Shown here: piece after piece, positions 9,352-18,476 of the stretch
Numbering within the stretch: position 1 is the stretch's first letter
Layout of the letters: each line of letters opens with the position of its first letter
Source of the DNA: Parasporobacterium paucivorans DSM 15970
GTDB lineage: Bacteria > Bacillota > Clostridia > Lachnospirales > Lachnospiraceae
Length of the DNA stretch: 64,000 nucleotides
Direction: 5' to 3'
NCBI RefSeq assembly: GCF_900141895.1
Contig: NZ_FQYT01000015.1
Span: forward strand, 1-64,000
Program-made: the position numbers and the translations under genes
Notes under the pieces: model-generated
What the model saw: the letters and a program-made list of their open reading frames with translations, nothing else
Told to the model about the DNA's origin: nothing
The model's database searches: none

Positions 9352-10623
9352 TTATACTTCGTCAATTGCTTTTCCGATGTCCGTCCTCATATACTTATTT
9401 TCGAAATTGATTTGTTTTGTTGCTTCATAAGCATTTTCCCTTGCCTCGATCAGATTCTTCCCTTTGGCCGTTACGCCCAGGACTCTGCCTCCGTTCGTAA
9501 GGAAGCCTTCCTTACCCATCTTTGTACCGGCGTGGAAGACATAGTAATCTTCTTTGCCGTCAAATTTTTCCAGGCCGGTAATCAGGAAGCCTTTTTCATA
9601 GCTTTCCGGGTATCCCTTTGAAGCCAGTATTACACATACAGCAGCATTATCCTCAAATTCAAGTTCTACTCCATCCAGCTTTCCATCCACACAGGCTTCC
9701 ATAACCTCTATGATGTCGTTTTTCATTCTTGGAATAACAACCTGGGCTTCCGGATCTCCAAATCTTGCATTATATTCCAAAACCTTGGGTCCATCCTTTG
9801 TCAGCATGATACCGAAGAAAATAATCCCCTTGAACTCCCGTCCTTCAGCTTTCATTGCATCCACAGTTGCCTGATAAACATGCTTTTTGCAGAATTCATC
9901 CACTTCCGGAGTGTAGAAAGGGCTCGGAGAAAAGGTTCCCATCCCTCCGGTGTTCAGGCCTTTATCGCCATCCAGGGCTCTTTTATGATCCTGTGCGGAA
10001 GTCATGACACGGATTGTTTTTCCATCCACAAAAGAAAGGACGGAAACTTCCCTGCCTGTCATGAACTCCTCGACAACGATGGTATTCCCGGCTGACCCGA
10101 ATTTCTTATCCTCCATAAGGGCTTTTACACCTTCTATGGCCTCTTCGCGGGTCTCGCAGATCAAAACGCCTTTTCCGAGAGCAAGTCCATCCGCCTTTAA
10201 AACCTGGGGATAATCTGCTTTTTCCAAATATGCAATAGCGGACTGGGCATCGTTGAATGTTTCATATGATGCTGTCGGTATATTGTATTTCTCCATGAGA
10301 TCCTTTGAAAAAGCTTTGGAGCCTTCCAGAATGGCCGCCTTTTCATTGGGACCGAATACCCGCAAGCCTTCTTTTTCAAACGCATCCACTATGCCGCCCA
10401 CAAGAGGTTCGTCCATACCGACAATTGTAAGGTCGATTTTATTTTCCTGTGCAAAAGAAATAAGCCTGTCAAATTCCATTGCACCTATATCCACGCATTC
10501 TGCAACCTGTGCGATTCCGGCATTTCCGGGCGCGCAGTACAGCTTATCCACATGTCTGCTCTTTGAAGCCTTCCACGCAATCGCATGTTCTCTTCCACCG
10601 CTTCCAACAATCAGTACTTTCAT
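9352..10623 (-). CDS. purD: Phosphoribosylamine--glycine ligase
   Basis: PurD joins glycine to phosphoribosylamine with ATP, the second step of de novo purine synthesis. The 423-residue protein opens with the family signature MKVLIVGSGGREHAIAWK, carries an ATP-grasp fold in the middle, and has the PurD-type segment EYNARFGDPEAQ that holds magnesium ligands. Length is typical. It is the fourth gene of the purE-purM-purN-purD unit, one base after purN, and is followed after 15 bases by the glucosaminidase gene with no terminator between. Confidence 0.98.
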   Translation of the reverse strand: MKVLIVGSGGREHAIAWKASKSRHVDKLYCAPGNAGIAQVAECVDIGAMEFDRLISFAQENKIDLTIVGMDEPLVGGIVDAFEKEGLRVFGPNEKAAILEGSKAFSKDLMEKYNIPTASYETFNDAQSAIAYLEKADYPQVLKADGLALGKGVLICETREEAIEGVKALMEDKKFGSAGNTIVVEEFMTGREVSVLSFVDGKTIRVMTSAQDHKRALDGDKGLNTGGMGTFSPSPFYTPEVDEFCKKHVYQATVDAMKAEGREFKGIIFFGIMLTKDGPKVLEYNARFGDPEAQVVIPRMKNDIIEVMEACVDGKLDGVELEFEDNAAVCVILASKGYPESYEKGFLITGLEKFDGKEDYYVFHAGTKMGKEGFLTNGGRVLGVTAKGKNLIEARENAYEATKQINFENKYMRTDIGKAIDEV

Positions 10624-10624
10624 T

Positions 10625-11251
10625 TCAGCCTCCTATAATCACTCTGTTGTCCTTAACCGTAACCATCCCACGGGCGATCAGATCTATTGCCTGAGGAAGC
10701 AGAATCCATTCCGCTTCTTCCATCACCTTTTTCTGGAGGATTTCCGGGGTATCATCCACGCAGACATCCACAGCTTTCTGAAGGATAATGGGACCTGTAT
10801 CCGTCCCCTCATCCACAAAATGAACGGTGGCGCCCGTAAGCTTCACTCCGCGTTCAAGAGCCGCTTCATGTACCCTGAGCCCGTAAAAGCCAGGACCGCA
10901 GAAGGCCGGAATCAGAGATGGGTGAATATTTATGATTTTATTCGTATATTTTTTGATAATCTCTTGCGGCAAAACTGCCAGAAAACCAGCCAGAACAAGA
11001 AGATCCAATTTATATGAGTCTATCGTTTCTTCCAGTTTATGGTTAAAAGATTCTCTGCTGCCGCAGTCCTTCAGGGAAACACATTCTGCACTGATCCCCG
11101 CTTTTGCCGCCCTCTCGAGGGCATAGGCCTTTTTATTGTTGCTGATAACCACTTCTATCGAGGCATTCTTTATCCTGCCCTCCGCCACCGCATCCATAAC
11201 CGACTGCAGGTTTGTCCCTCCGCCGGATACAAGTACACCGACTCTTAGCAT
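10625..11251 (-). CDS. purN: Phosphoribosylglycinamide formyltransferase (10-formyl-THF dependent)
   Basis: PurN transfers a formyl group from 10-formyltetrahydrofolate to glycinamide ribonucleotide. The 208-residue product begins with the phosphate-binding loop VSGGGTNLQS and has the catalytic segments NIHPSLIPAF and the conserved Asp in VDEGTDTGP. The gene overlaps the end of purM by 7 bases, which points to translational coupling. Confidence 0.97.
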   Translation of the reverse strand: MLRVGVLVSGGGTNLQSVMDAVAEGRIKNASIEVVISNNKKAYALERAAKAGISAECVSLKDCGSRESFNHKLEETIDSYKLDLLVLAGFLAVLPQEIIKKYTNKIINIHPSLIPAFCGPGFYGLRVHEAALERGVKLTGATVHFVDEGTDTGPIILQKAVDVCVDDTPEILQKKVMEEAEWILLPQAIDLIARGMVTVKDNRVIIGG

Positions 11252-12270
11252 AGGGTAATGCCCTTTTCACCTGCCTTGGTCTCACCAATTACAAATGCTT
11301 TCTCACCAGCACGTCCAATGGCCGCGACTGCTGCGTCCACATCCGCAGGTGCAACAGACATTACCATACCAATTCCCATGTTATAGGTATTGTACATGGC
11401 TTCCATCGGAACATCTCCGTCAACGGAAAGCATCCTGAAAATAGCCGGTATTTCATAGCTGTTTTTGTTGATCACTGCGTGGATTCCTTCGGGAAGCATT
11501 CTTGGCACATTCTCATGGAAGCCGCCGCCCGTTATATGGCTGAAGCCGCCTGCCCTGATGCCTGCCGCCTTCAGTTCCTTCAGGGAATTCACATATATTT
11601 TCGTTGGGGTGAGAAGCTCTTCCCCAAGAGTTTTGCCTAATGATTCATAGCGCGTGGATAAAGCTTCATGTGTCATGTTGAACACCTGTCTAACCAGCGA
11701 AAAGCCGTTGCTGTGAACGCCGGAAGAAGCAATGCCGATCAATACTTCTCCCGGTTTAATATTTTCTCCGGTAACGATATCTTTTTCATCTACGATTCCG
11801 ACGGAAAATCCAGCCAGATCATATTCATCTACCGGATAGAAGCCTGGCATCTCTGCGGTTTCTCCCCCGATCAGGGATGCTCCGCTCTGCCTGCAGCCTT
11901 CTGCAATTCCGCTGACGATCTGCTCGATTTTTGCCGGCTCATTCCTTCCGCAGGCGATATAATCCAAAAAGAAAAGAGGTTCTGCCCCGCAACATATAAC
12001 ATCATTGACGCACATGGCCACGCAATCGATTCCCACCGTATCGTGTTTATCCATGATAAAGGCCAGTTTCAGTTTGGTTCCTACTCCATCGTTACCTGAA
12101 ACCAGTGTTGGTTTTTCCATGTTTTTAAAATTTGCTATAGAAAAAGCACCTGCAAACCCTCCGATACCTGACAACACCTCAGGCCTTCTGGTTGCTTCGA
12201 TATGTTTTTTAATCAGTTCTACTGACTGATATCCAGCCTTAATGTCGACTCCTGCCATCTTGTAATCCAT
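11245..12270 (-). CDS. purM: Phosphoribosylformylglycinamidine cyclo-ligase (AIR synthetase)
   Basis: PurM closes the imidazole ring of AIR using ATP. The 341-residue protein has the PurM-type N-terminal domain with GIGGFAGAF and the ATP-binding segment SGNDGVGTKLKLA, and its length matches the family. It follows purE with a 9-base gap and overlaps purN. It ends EKGITLC. Confidence 0.98.
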   Translation of the reverse strand: MDYKMAGVDIKAGYQSVELIKKHIEATRRPEVLSGIGGFAGAFSIANFKNMEKPTLVSGNDGVGTKLKLAFIMDKHDTVGIDCVAMCVNDVICCGAEPLFFLDYIACGRNEPAKIEQIVSGIAEGCRQSGASLIGGETAEMPGFYPVDEYDLAGFSVGIVDEKDIVTGENIKPGEVLIGIASSGVHSNGFSLVRQVFNMTHEALSTRYESLGKTLGEELLTPTKIYVNSLKELKAAGIRAGGFSHITGGGFHENVPRMLPEGIHAVINKNSYEIPAIFRMLSVDGDVPMEAMYNTYNMGIGMVMSVAPADVDAAVAAIGRAGEKAFVIGETKAGEKGITLC

Positions 12271-12279
12271 GTTATCCTC

Positions 12280-12792
12280 CTACATGCGCTCTAAATAAGC
12301 CTTGTATCCTATTTCATTTAATTTGTCTGCTTTTTTGACGACTTTTTCCTTCTGGTCCGCTGAATATTTCCTCAGTTTCTCCAGAAGTGCTTCATCCGAC
12401 ACTGCAAGAATTCTTGCAGCTAAAAGGGCTGCATTGGCTGCTCCGTTGATTGCCATAGTCGCAACCGGAATCCCGCTTGGCATCTGTACTATGGAATACA
12501 GAGAGTCAACTCCTCCTAAAGATTTAGTGTGGATAGGCACCCCTATTACCGGCAAGGGAAAAATAGCTGCCGTCATGCCTGGAAGATGTGCCGCGCCGCC
12601 TGCGCCTGCAATTATTACTTTTATGCCTTTTTCTACTGCGCTTCCCGCATAATCATAGAATATATCCGGCATTCTGTGGGCCGAAATAACTGTCATATCA
12701 TACGAAACTCCTAATTCATCAAGCACCTGTGCAGCCTTGCTCATTATTTCCAAATCCGAATCACTGCCCATAACAATTCCAACTTTAGCCAT
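12280..12792 (-). CDS. purE: 5-(carboxyamino)imidazole ribonucleotide mutase
   Basis: PurE interconverts N5-CAIR and CAIR. The 170-residue protein has the class I fingerprint GSDSDLEIM near the N-terminus and the catalytic ISAHRMPD motif. I start at 12792 because GGAG lies 8 bases upstream; the frame stays open further but crosses the promoter. PurK, which normally supplies N5-CAIR, is not in the window. It is the first gene of the purine unit. Confidence 0.97.
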   Translation of the reverse strand: MAKVGIVMGSDSDLEIMSKAAQVLDELGVSYDMTVISAHRMPDIFYDYAGSAVEKGIKVIIAGAGGAAHLPGMTAAIFPLPVIGVPIHTKSLGGVDSLYSIVQMPSGIPVATMAINGAANAALLAARILAVSDEALLEKLRKYSADQKEKVVKKADKLNEIGYKAYLERM

Positions 12793-12823
12793 TACAAAAT
12801 CTCCTTTTTTTATATACAAATTC

Positions 12824-12852
12824 ATTGTACTAACAATACTTTCCGCAGTCAA
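12824..12852 (-). promoter_or_regulatory. Promoter of the pur operon
   Basis: Minus-strand TTGACT (12847-12852), 17 bases, TACAAT (12824-12829). The start site near 12817 gives a leader of only about 25 bases, too short for a purine riboswitch. Control by a DNA-binding repressor is possible; I see no clear PurBox pair. Confidence 0.78.
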
Positions 12853-12878
12853 GAGAACTGATTAAATTAAGATGCATA

Positions 12879-13208
12879 CTAGACACCAATCAGATAGATG
12901 AACAATATGCAAAACCAAACTGCGGTGCTCAGGACCGTGCCCACATAGGAAAACAGATGGAAGACGTCCTCGTTTTTGAAGCTCTTCATTCCTACAACGA
13001 ATCCGGCCAGTCCGATAACAAAGGCAAAAAAGCCGAGCAGGCCGATCCCGATCCCGGCTCCGCCTCTCTCTCCGAAAGATATCGATACGGCCAGGACAAC
13101 AAGAAAAATTGCAACAAGTGCCATTCCTGTTGATACGATCCCGGGAATGGAATGTTTTTTGTCTGTAAATTTATAATGCCGCTTGTTCTTTGCTTTATTT
13201 TCTTTCAT
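12879..13208 (-). CDS. DUF6142-like small membrane protein
   Basis: This 109-residue protein has a basic N-terminus (KENKAKNKRHYKFTDKKHS) and three hydrophobic segments (about 24-45, 50-72 and 82-105). It resembles small Lachnospiraceae membrane proteins of the DUF6142 type, whose function is unknown. It overlaps the VanZ-like gene by 4 bases and is the last gene of the pyrimidine unit. No terminator is visible before the pur promoter. Confidence 0.8.
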   Translation of the reverse strand: MKENKAKNKRHYKFTDKKHSIPGIVSTGMALVAIFLVVLAVSISFGERGGAGIGIGLLGFFAFVIGLAGFVVGMKSFKNEDVFHLFSYVGTVLSTAVWFCILFIYLIGV

Positions 13209-13669
13209 CCTGCCGTCTTTCTCCTGTAAGAAATTTTTCTATAAACCAGAAATATCAAATATCCGATGCATCCCCCAATAGTGTTCATCAACAAATCATC
13301 CACATCAAAGCATCCGATTTTAAGGATAAGCTGGACTGCCTCTACGAGCAGGCTGAATCCAAAAGCCATGAATGCGACGAAAAGGAATCCCCTTTTTTGG
13401 ATGGATATGACCGGGACCAGCAAACCAAAAGGAATAAAGACCAGGATATTACCTGCAATATTCAGAACGACCGCATACAGCCCCAGGGTACCCACGTTGG
13501 ATAGAAATCTGTTTATTTCCTTAAACAGAACAAGATTATATCTGTATCCCTGGCTTGCAACGGTTCTTCCCATGGCCTCTGAAAAAAACAGAAAATAAAT
13601 TGCCACAAACAGATATAAAACAAATAATGAACGGCTAAGTATTTTCAGCCGTCTGACATTTCCAATCAC
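13205..13669 (-). CDS. VanZ-like membrane protein
   Basis: A membrane protein of about 154 residues with four to five hydrophobic segments and the VanZ-family pattern NIAGNILVFIPFGLLVP followed by an acidic DVDDLLMNTIGG motif. VanZ of Enterococcus raises teicoplanin resistance, but most homologues have no known role. AGAGGA overlaps the pyrE stop codon and is well spaced (6 bases) only for a GTG at 13669, so I use that start; ATG codons at 13675 and 13699 are alternatives. The overlap of pyrE stop and ribosome binding site implies translational coupling. Confidence 0.85.
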   Translation of the reverse strand: MIGNVRRLKILSRSLFVLYLFVAIYFLFFSEAMGRTVASQGYRYNLVLFKEINRFLSNVGTLGLYAVVLNIAGNILVFIPFGLLVPVISIQKRGFLFVAFMAFGFSLLVEAVQLILKIGCFDVDDLLMNTIGGCIGYLIFLVYRKISYRRKTAG

Positions 13670-13679
13670 ATGCATTCCT

Positions 13680-14360
13680 CTAATTTTCCAAAACACCATA
13701 TTCGATATAATACTCGTCTATTCTGTGTTTCAATTCATCGTCAATAATTATTTTCCCATTATACTCTCTATTGTATAAATGTTCAATGACCTCAGACATA
13801 GTGACGATGGCGGTTGTTTTCAATCCGTAGGTGTTCCCGATTTCATCCAATGCGCTTTTATCCGTGGTGCCTCTCTCCATTCTGTCAACAGATACCACAA
13901 GACCCTTTACCTTTGCCCCTCCCTGGGCTGCAATAATAGGAAGCGTTTCACGGATGGATGTTCCTGCTGTGGTAACATCCTCAATGATTACAACTTCATC
14001 CTCCGGAGTCATCGGACTGCCCAGAAGAATTCCGGTATCGCCGTGATCTTTGACCTCCTTACGGTTCGCACAGTATTTGATTTCTTTCCCATACATTCTG
14101 CTTATTGCCATGGTCGAAGCGACGGCCAGGGGTATCCCTTTATACGCAGGACCGAAAAGTATGGTGAAATCCAGGCCAAACGCCGCCTCAATTGCCTTGG
14201 CATAATACTCGCCCAATTTTATCAGCTGTCCTCCGCTTCTATAAAATCCGGTGTTGATAAAAAATGGAGTCCTGCGTCCGCTTTTTGTTACAAAGTCCCC
14301 GAATTTCAGGACTCCGCAATCTACCATGAATTCAATAAATTCTTTCTTGTACTGTTCCAT
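13680..14360 (-). CDS. pyrE: Orotate phosphoribosyltransferase
   Basis: PyrE makes orotidine 5'-phosphate from orotate and PRPP. The 226-residue protein has the type I PRTase PRPP loop VVIIEDVTTAGTS and the flexible-loop region RKEVKDHGDTG with the catalytic lysine. It follows pyrD by 9 bases in the pyrimidine operon. Confidence 0.98.
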   Translation of the reverse strand: MEQYKKEFIEFMVDCGVLKFGDFVTKSGRRTPFFINTGFYRSGGQLIKLGEYYAKAIEAAFGLDFTILFGPAYKGIPLAVASTMAISRMYGKEIKYCANRKEVKDHGDTGILLGSPMTPEDEVVIIEDVTTAGTSIRETLPIIAAQGGAKVKGLVVSVDRMERGTTDKSALDEIGNTYGLKTTAIVTMSEVIEHLYNREYNGKIIIDDELKHRIDEYYIEYGVLEN

Positions 14361-14369
14361 ATTTCCTCC

Positions 14370-15275
14370 TTAACATACCGTTCCAATCAGGCTGTTTATA
14401 TCAGATATTCCTTTTTTCTCCAGGAATCTTTCGATTCCTTCTATGCATTTTTCCATACTTGCCGGGTTTACAAAGTTGGAGGTTCCCACCTCCACGGCTG
14501 TTGCTCCTGCCAGAATGAATTCCAGGGCATCTTCCGCATTCCGGATTCCCCCCACGCCGATAATAGGCAGTTTTACAGCATTCGCTGTCTGATATACCAT
14601 ATTCAATGCAACCGGTTTGATAGCCGGTCCTGACAGACCTCCTGTGCGGTTGGCCAGGGCAAACCGTCCCGTATGTATGTCAATTTTCGTTCCAATCAGA
14701 GTATTTATCAGGGAAAGTGCATCCGCACCGCCACATTCTGCCGCCTTCGCCATCTCCCGGATATCTGTTACATTCGGACTCAGTTTGATGATTATTGGCT
14801 GTTTTGCCTTTTTTTTGATTTCCGAAGTAATCTCCATCGCTGAAGCGGGATTCTGTCCGAATGCGATTCCGCCTTCTTTTACGTTTGGACAGGAAATGTT
14901 GATTTCCAGAAGATCAACAGCCTCATCGCCAAGTCTTTCCACAACTTCAATGTAATCACTTATGGATTTCCCCACGACATTCACAATGATTTTTGTGTCA
15001 AACTGTTTCAGAAATACCAGATCTCTCTCTATAAAAGTATCTATCCCTGGATTCTGCAGCCCTATTGCGTTGAGCATGCCGCCATAGGTCTCCGCTATTC
15101 TTGGTGTAGGGTTGCCTTCCCACGGAATGTTTGAAACGCCCTTGGTAACGACTGCTCCCAGCCTGTTCAGATCTATCAGACCACAGAATTCTTTTCCCGA
15201 TCCAAAGGTACCGGATGCGGGCATTACAGGATTTTTCAGTTCGACCCCTGCAATATTAACCTTTGTATTTATCAT
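14370..15275 (-). CDS. pyrD: Dihydroorotate dehydrogenase B, catalytic subunit
   Basis: The 301-residue protein is a class 1B dihydroorotate dehydrogenase: NPVMPASGTFGSGKEF near the N-terminus and the catalytic cysteine in NISCPNVKEGG, with FMN-phosphate loops GVGGIRNAEDAL near the C-terminus. It forms a heterotetramer with PyrK, oxidises dihydroorotate to orotate and passes electrons to NAD. It overlaps the pyrK gene by 4 bases. Confidence 0.97.
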   Translation of the reverse strand: MINTKVNIAGVELKNPVMPASGTFGSGKEFCGLIDLNRLGAVVTKGVSNIPWEGNPTPRIAETYGGMLNAIGLQNPGIDTFIERDLVFLKQFDTKIIVNVVGKSISDYIEVVERLGDEAVDLLEINISCPNVKEGGIAFGQNPASAMEITSEIKKKAKQPIIIKLSPNVTDIREMAKAAECGGADALSLINTLIGTKIDIHTGRFALANRTGGLSGPAIKPVALNMVYQTANAVKLPIIGVGGIRNAEDALEFILAGATAVEVGTSNFVNPASMEKCIEGIERFLEKKGISDINSLIGTVC

Positions 15276-16048
15276 AGCAGCACCTCATTCGAGTCAAATA
15301 CCGGACCTTCCTTGCATATCCTTTTGTTATGTACCTTTGTGTATGGGTCTGTTTCCCTGGATTTACAAGTGCACGCCAGGCACGCCCCAATTCCACACGC
15401 CATTTTTTCTTCCATGGAAATCTGAAGTTCCACCTGCAGAGGTCCAAAATGATTTTTCAGTGCTCTTAACATCGGGTGAGGACCGCAGGCGTAAACGACG
15501 TCTGCTTCCAATCCGCTCTGATTGATGACATCCAGCACGTTTCCTTTTGTTCCCTTGCTTCCATCCTCTGTAGCAACGAGTACTCTGCTGTACTTGGACA
15601 GCTCTGCAGTCAGATAGGTCTCATCTCTGAATCCCACTACGGTCACAGCCTCCCGCCCCGTTGTCTGCTTAATCTGCTTTGCAAGTTCCAGAAGAATCGG
15701 AATTCCAGTACCTCCCCCCACAAGCAGGGCTTTTTTGCCATCCAGTGAAAATCCGTTCCCCAGAGGTCCCATGACTTCCATGAATTCACCAGGCCTATAG
15801 GTGGTAAATTCTTCTGTTCCTCCTCCGACTACCTTGTATACGAAGGAAACTTCGTTTTTCTCTTTATCGATTTCCGATATGCCGAAGGGCCTTGGCAACA
15901 GCCTGGAACCATCCCTGCAGTATACTGTAACGAACTGTCCCGGTTTTCCGTTCTGTGCCATGGTGACGCTTTGGAAGCTTATCCGGTATATATCGCTGGT
16001 GATTTTTACCTGACTGGTAATCAGTACGGATTCGCGTTTATACTCCAT
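15272..16048 (-). CDS. pyrK: Dihydroorotate dehydrogenase B, electron transfer subunit
   Basis: PyrK carries FAD and a [2Fe-2S] cluster and links PyrD to NAD. The 258-residue product has the FAD-binding motif LLPRPFGISEID, the NAD-binding glycine-rich LVGGGTGIPILLELA and the cluster cysteines CGIGACLACTC plus a fourth in RICKEG. GGAGG lies 5 bases before the ATG at 16048, so I prefer it to the ATG at 16060. Confidence 0.97.
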   Translation of the reverse strand: MEYKRESVLITSQVKITSDIYRISFQSVTMAQNGKPGQFVTVYCRDGSRLLPRPFGISEIDKEKNEVSFVYKVVGGGTEEFTTYRPGEFMEVMGPLGNGFSLDGKKALLVGGGTGIPILLELAKQIKQTTGREAVTVVGFRDETYLTAELSKYSRVLVATEDGSKGTKGNVLDVINQSGLEADVVYACGPHPMLRALKNHFGPLQVELQISMEEKMACGIGACLACTCKSRETDPYTKVHNKRICKEGPVFDSNEVLL

Positions 16049-16060
16049 TATATCCTCCAT

Positions 16061-16978
16061 CTAAAATACGCTCTTTATATCATTTATCATATCGATTACT
16101 GCCTGCCTTGACGCATCTGCGTAATTCTCTTCCCCAAATTCGGCATATTTCTCGTTTTTATATGCCGCTATAATGCCCCTGGAAGAGTTGACGATGGCTC
16201 CCAGTCCATCCTCATTAAAGCACGGCTTCAAATCTGCTGCGGTACCTCCCTGAGCTCCATATCCGGGTACCAGGAAATAAGTCTTTGGCATCAGTTTCCG
16301 AAGGGTCACTGCCATCTGGGGATACGTTGCTCCAACGACTGCGCCCACATAGCTGTATTCATTCCCCATGTGTTCTTCGCCCCATTTCGACACCTGTTCT
16401 CCTACAATTTCATACAAAGGCCTTCCGTCAACAAGCCTGTCCTGAAATTCTCCGCTGGATTTGTTGGAGGTCTTGACAAGGATAAACATACCAGTGTTTT
16501 CCTCCTTGGCCACATCCAGGAAGGGTTTGATTCCATCCGTTCCGAAATAAGGATTTATGGTGGCAAAATCCTCGTCAAAGGCTCTGAATTCATTGCTTCC
16601 TATTTTTATCCTGCCTATATGGGCTGTGGCGTACGCCTGAGAAGTGCTTCCAATGTCGCCTCTTTTTACGTCGCCAATAATAACAAGGCCTTTGCTTCTT
16701 GCATAGTCAATCGTCTTCTGATAGGACAAAAGCCCCGGCAGACCAAACTGCTCATACATTGCAATCTGAGGTTTCACGGCGGGAATCAGGTCATAAGTTG
16801 TGTCAATAATATTTTTATTGAATTCCCAAGCGGCCCAGGCAGCACCTTCCAAGGTTTCCCCAAATTCTTCATATGCTTTCTCTTTCACCTGCTCCGGTAT
16901 ATAATCCAGCATAGGATCCAGGCCAACCACAATGGGTGCCTGCGTTTCCTTTATCTTTTCAATTAGCTTATTTATCAT
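16061..16978 (-). CDS. pyrF: Orotidine 5'-phosphate decarboxylase (long type)
   Basis: PyrF decarboxylates OMP to UMP. The 305-residue length and the active-site segment IIGDVKRGDIGSTSQAYA place it in the long, subfamily 2 form of the enzyme. Its ATG lies inside the last codons of pyrC (11-base overlap), and an AGGAGG in the pyrC end serves as ribosome binding site, so the two are translationally coupled. Confidence 0.97.
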   Translation of the reverse strand: MINKLIEKIKETQAPIVVGLDPMLDYIPEQVKEKAYEEFGETLEGAAWAAWEFNKNIIDTTYDLIPAVKPQIAMYEQFGLPGLLSYQKTIDYARSKGLVIIGDVKRGDIGSTSQAYATAHIGRIKIGSNEFRAFDEDFATINPYFGTDGIKPFLDVAKEENTGMFILVKTSNKSSGEFQDRLVDGRPLYEIVGEQVSKWGEEHMGNEYSYVGAVVGATYPQMAVTLRKLMPKTYFLVPGYGAQGGTAADLKPCFNEDGLGAIVNSSRGIIAAYKNEKYAEFGEENYADASRQAVIDMINDIKSVF

Positions 16979-18272
16979 GATTTACCTCCTGACCATCCTG
17001 GTCCTCATATACGAATTTTCCCTGGGCAATGGTGAATTTCACCCTGCCTGAAACCTTCTTGCCGTTAAAAGGCGTATTTCTGCCCTTGGATACGAACCTA
17101 TCCGCGTCGATTATATATTCCTCGTTCGGATCTATTATGGTTATGTCTGCCACTTCACCCGGACGAAGGCTTCCTCTGTCGATTCCAAGAATACGTGCGG
17201 GATTATAGCTCATTGTTTCTGCCATCTGCATCGGTGTCAAAATTCCGGGCTTAACCAGATTTGTGATTGTCAGGGTTACGGCTGTCTCAAGTCCTACGAT
17301 TCCGAAAGGAGCGGTTAAAAATGGCTGTGCCTTTTCTTCCATTGAATGCGGGGCGTGATCTGTTGCGATTACATCTGCAAGGGAATTTTTCAGTCCATTT
17401 ATGAGTGCCTGCTTATCCTTTTCCGTTCTTAGGGGCGGGTTCATCTTAAAGTTTGTATCCATATCTTCAATATCATTCTCTGTCAGACTGAAATGATGGG
17501 GGCATACTTCTGCGGTCACAGTCAGTCCGTTTTCTTTTGCCTGGGCCAAAAGCTCCATACTTCCTTCCGTCGAACAATGGCACAGATGCAGCTTCACGCC
17601 TGTGCTGCGTGCCAATTCTATGTCCCTGCGGACAATCACATCCTCAACCTGGTTCGTGATGCCCGGAAGTCCCAGCAGCTCTGCTTTTTTCCCTGCATTC
17701 ATTACCCCGCCGGCCACCAGGTCTCTGTCTTCACAATGGGCAAAAACAGGTATTCCCGCTTCAACCGCCGCCTCCATGGCTTTTCTGTACATCCCGGTGT
17801 CCATTACTGATTTACCGTCCTCGCTAATTGCGCAAATGCCGGCTTCTCTCATTCCTTTTATATCTGCAAGCTCTTTGCCAAGCTGTCCGACGGTGATAGC
17901 TCCTACAGGCAGAACATTTATACCAGATACCAGAGACGCCTTTTCCTTGATCCATTCCACTGTTTCCCTGGAATCCGTAACCGGGCTGGTGTTTGGCATG
18001 GCACATATAGTTGTGAATCCTCCCGCAGCCGCAGCCGCAGTGCCGCTTTCAATCGTTTCCTTATATTCAAAACCCGGTTCCCGCAGATGAACGTGCAGGT
18101 CAATCAATCCGGGCAAAACAAAACAACCGTCAGCATGAATGATTCTGTCTGCTTCCTGATTCAGGACAGGGCCAACGGCAACAATCCTGTCATCCTTCAA
18201 CAGCAGATCCGTTACCATGTCTGTTCCGGTTGCCGGGTCAATAACTCTTCCATTTTTTATAATAATTTTCAC
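16968..18272 (-). CDS. pyrC: Dihydroorotase
   Basis: The 434-residue amidohydrolase cyclises carbamoyl-aspartate to dihydroorotate. It has the metal-binding DLHVHLREPGFEYKE motif, the PNT substrate loop (CAMPNTSPVTDS) and the late TDHAPH motif. The start is a GTG at 18272 preceded by AGGTGAG at 8 bases; an upstream in-frame extension to 18347 crosses the promoter and is rejected. First gene of the pyrC-F-K-D-E unit. pyrB and carAB are not in the window. Confidence 0.97.
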   Translation of the reverse strand: MKIIIKNGRVIDPATGTDMVTDLLLKDDRIVAVGPVLNQEADRIIHADGCFVLPGLIDLHVHLREPGFEYKETIESGTAAAAAGGFTTICAMPNTSPVTDSRETVEWIKEKASLVSGINVLPVGAITVGQLGKELADIKGMREAGICAISEDGKSVMDTGMYRKAMEAAVEAGIPVFAHCEDRDLVAGGVMNAGKKAELLGLPGITNQVEDVIVRRDIELARSTGVKLHLCHCSTEGSMELLAQAKENGLTVTAEVCPHHFSLTENDIEDMDTNFKMNPPLRTEKDKQALINGLKNSLADVIATDHAPHSMEEKAQPFLTAPFGIVGLETAVTLTITNLVKPGILTPMQMAETMSYNPARILGIDRGSLRPGEVADITIIDPNEEYIIDADRFVSKGRNTPFNGKKVSGRVKFTIAQGKFVYEDQDGQEVNHDK

Positions 18273-18318
18273 GGTATTTCTCACCTTTCCAAATAAGGTT
18301 CCGATAAGGCCTCGCGTT

Positions 18319-18347
18319 ATTATATCAGAATCAAAATCGTGTTTCAA
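18319..18347 (-). promoter_or_regulatory. Promoter of the pyr operon
   Basis: Minus-strand TTGAAA (18342-18347), 17 bases, TATAAT (18319-18324). The leader is about 40 bases and shows no PyrR-binding antiterminator/terminator structure, so attenuation of the Bacillus kind is unlikely here. Confidence 0.82.
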
Positions 18348-18434
18348 GATAGATTTCGGTTAAATCCCATTTCGGTAGATATAGACAATTTTGAAAACGT
18401 TGTGTACGCAACCTTGTTCATATTTAGTATATGC

Positions 18435-18440
18435 TATAAT
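18435..18440 (+). promoter_or_regulatory. Probable -10 box of the cupin gene
   Basis: A perfect TATAAT lies 36 bases before the cupin start. The -35 is poor: TTGTTC is only 15 bases upstream, CCTTGT is 17 bases upstream. The assignment is therefore tentative. Confidence 0.4.
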
Positions 18441-18476
18441 CATAAAAACAAGCGTCATACGAAAGGGGATATTATT

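Noticed and set aside
18273-18320. PyrR-type attenuator before pyrC
   Set aside because: The leader is only about 40 bases and holds no antiterminator/terminator pair.
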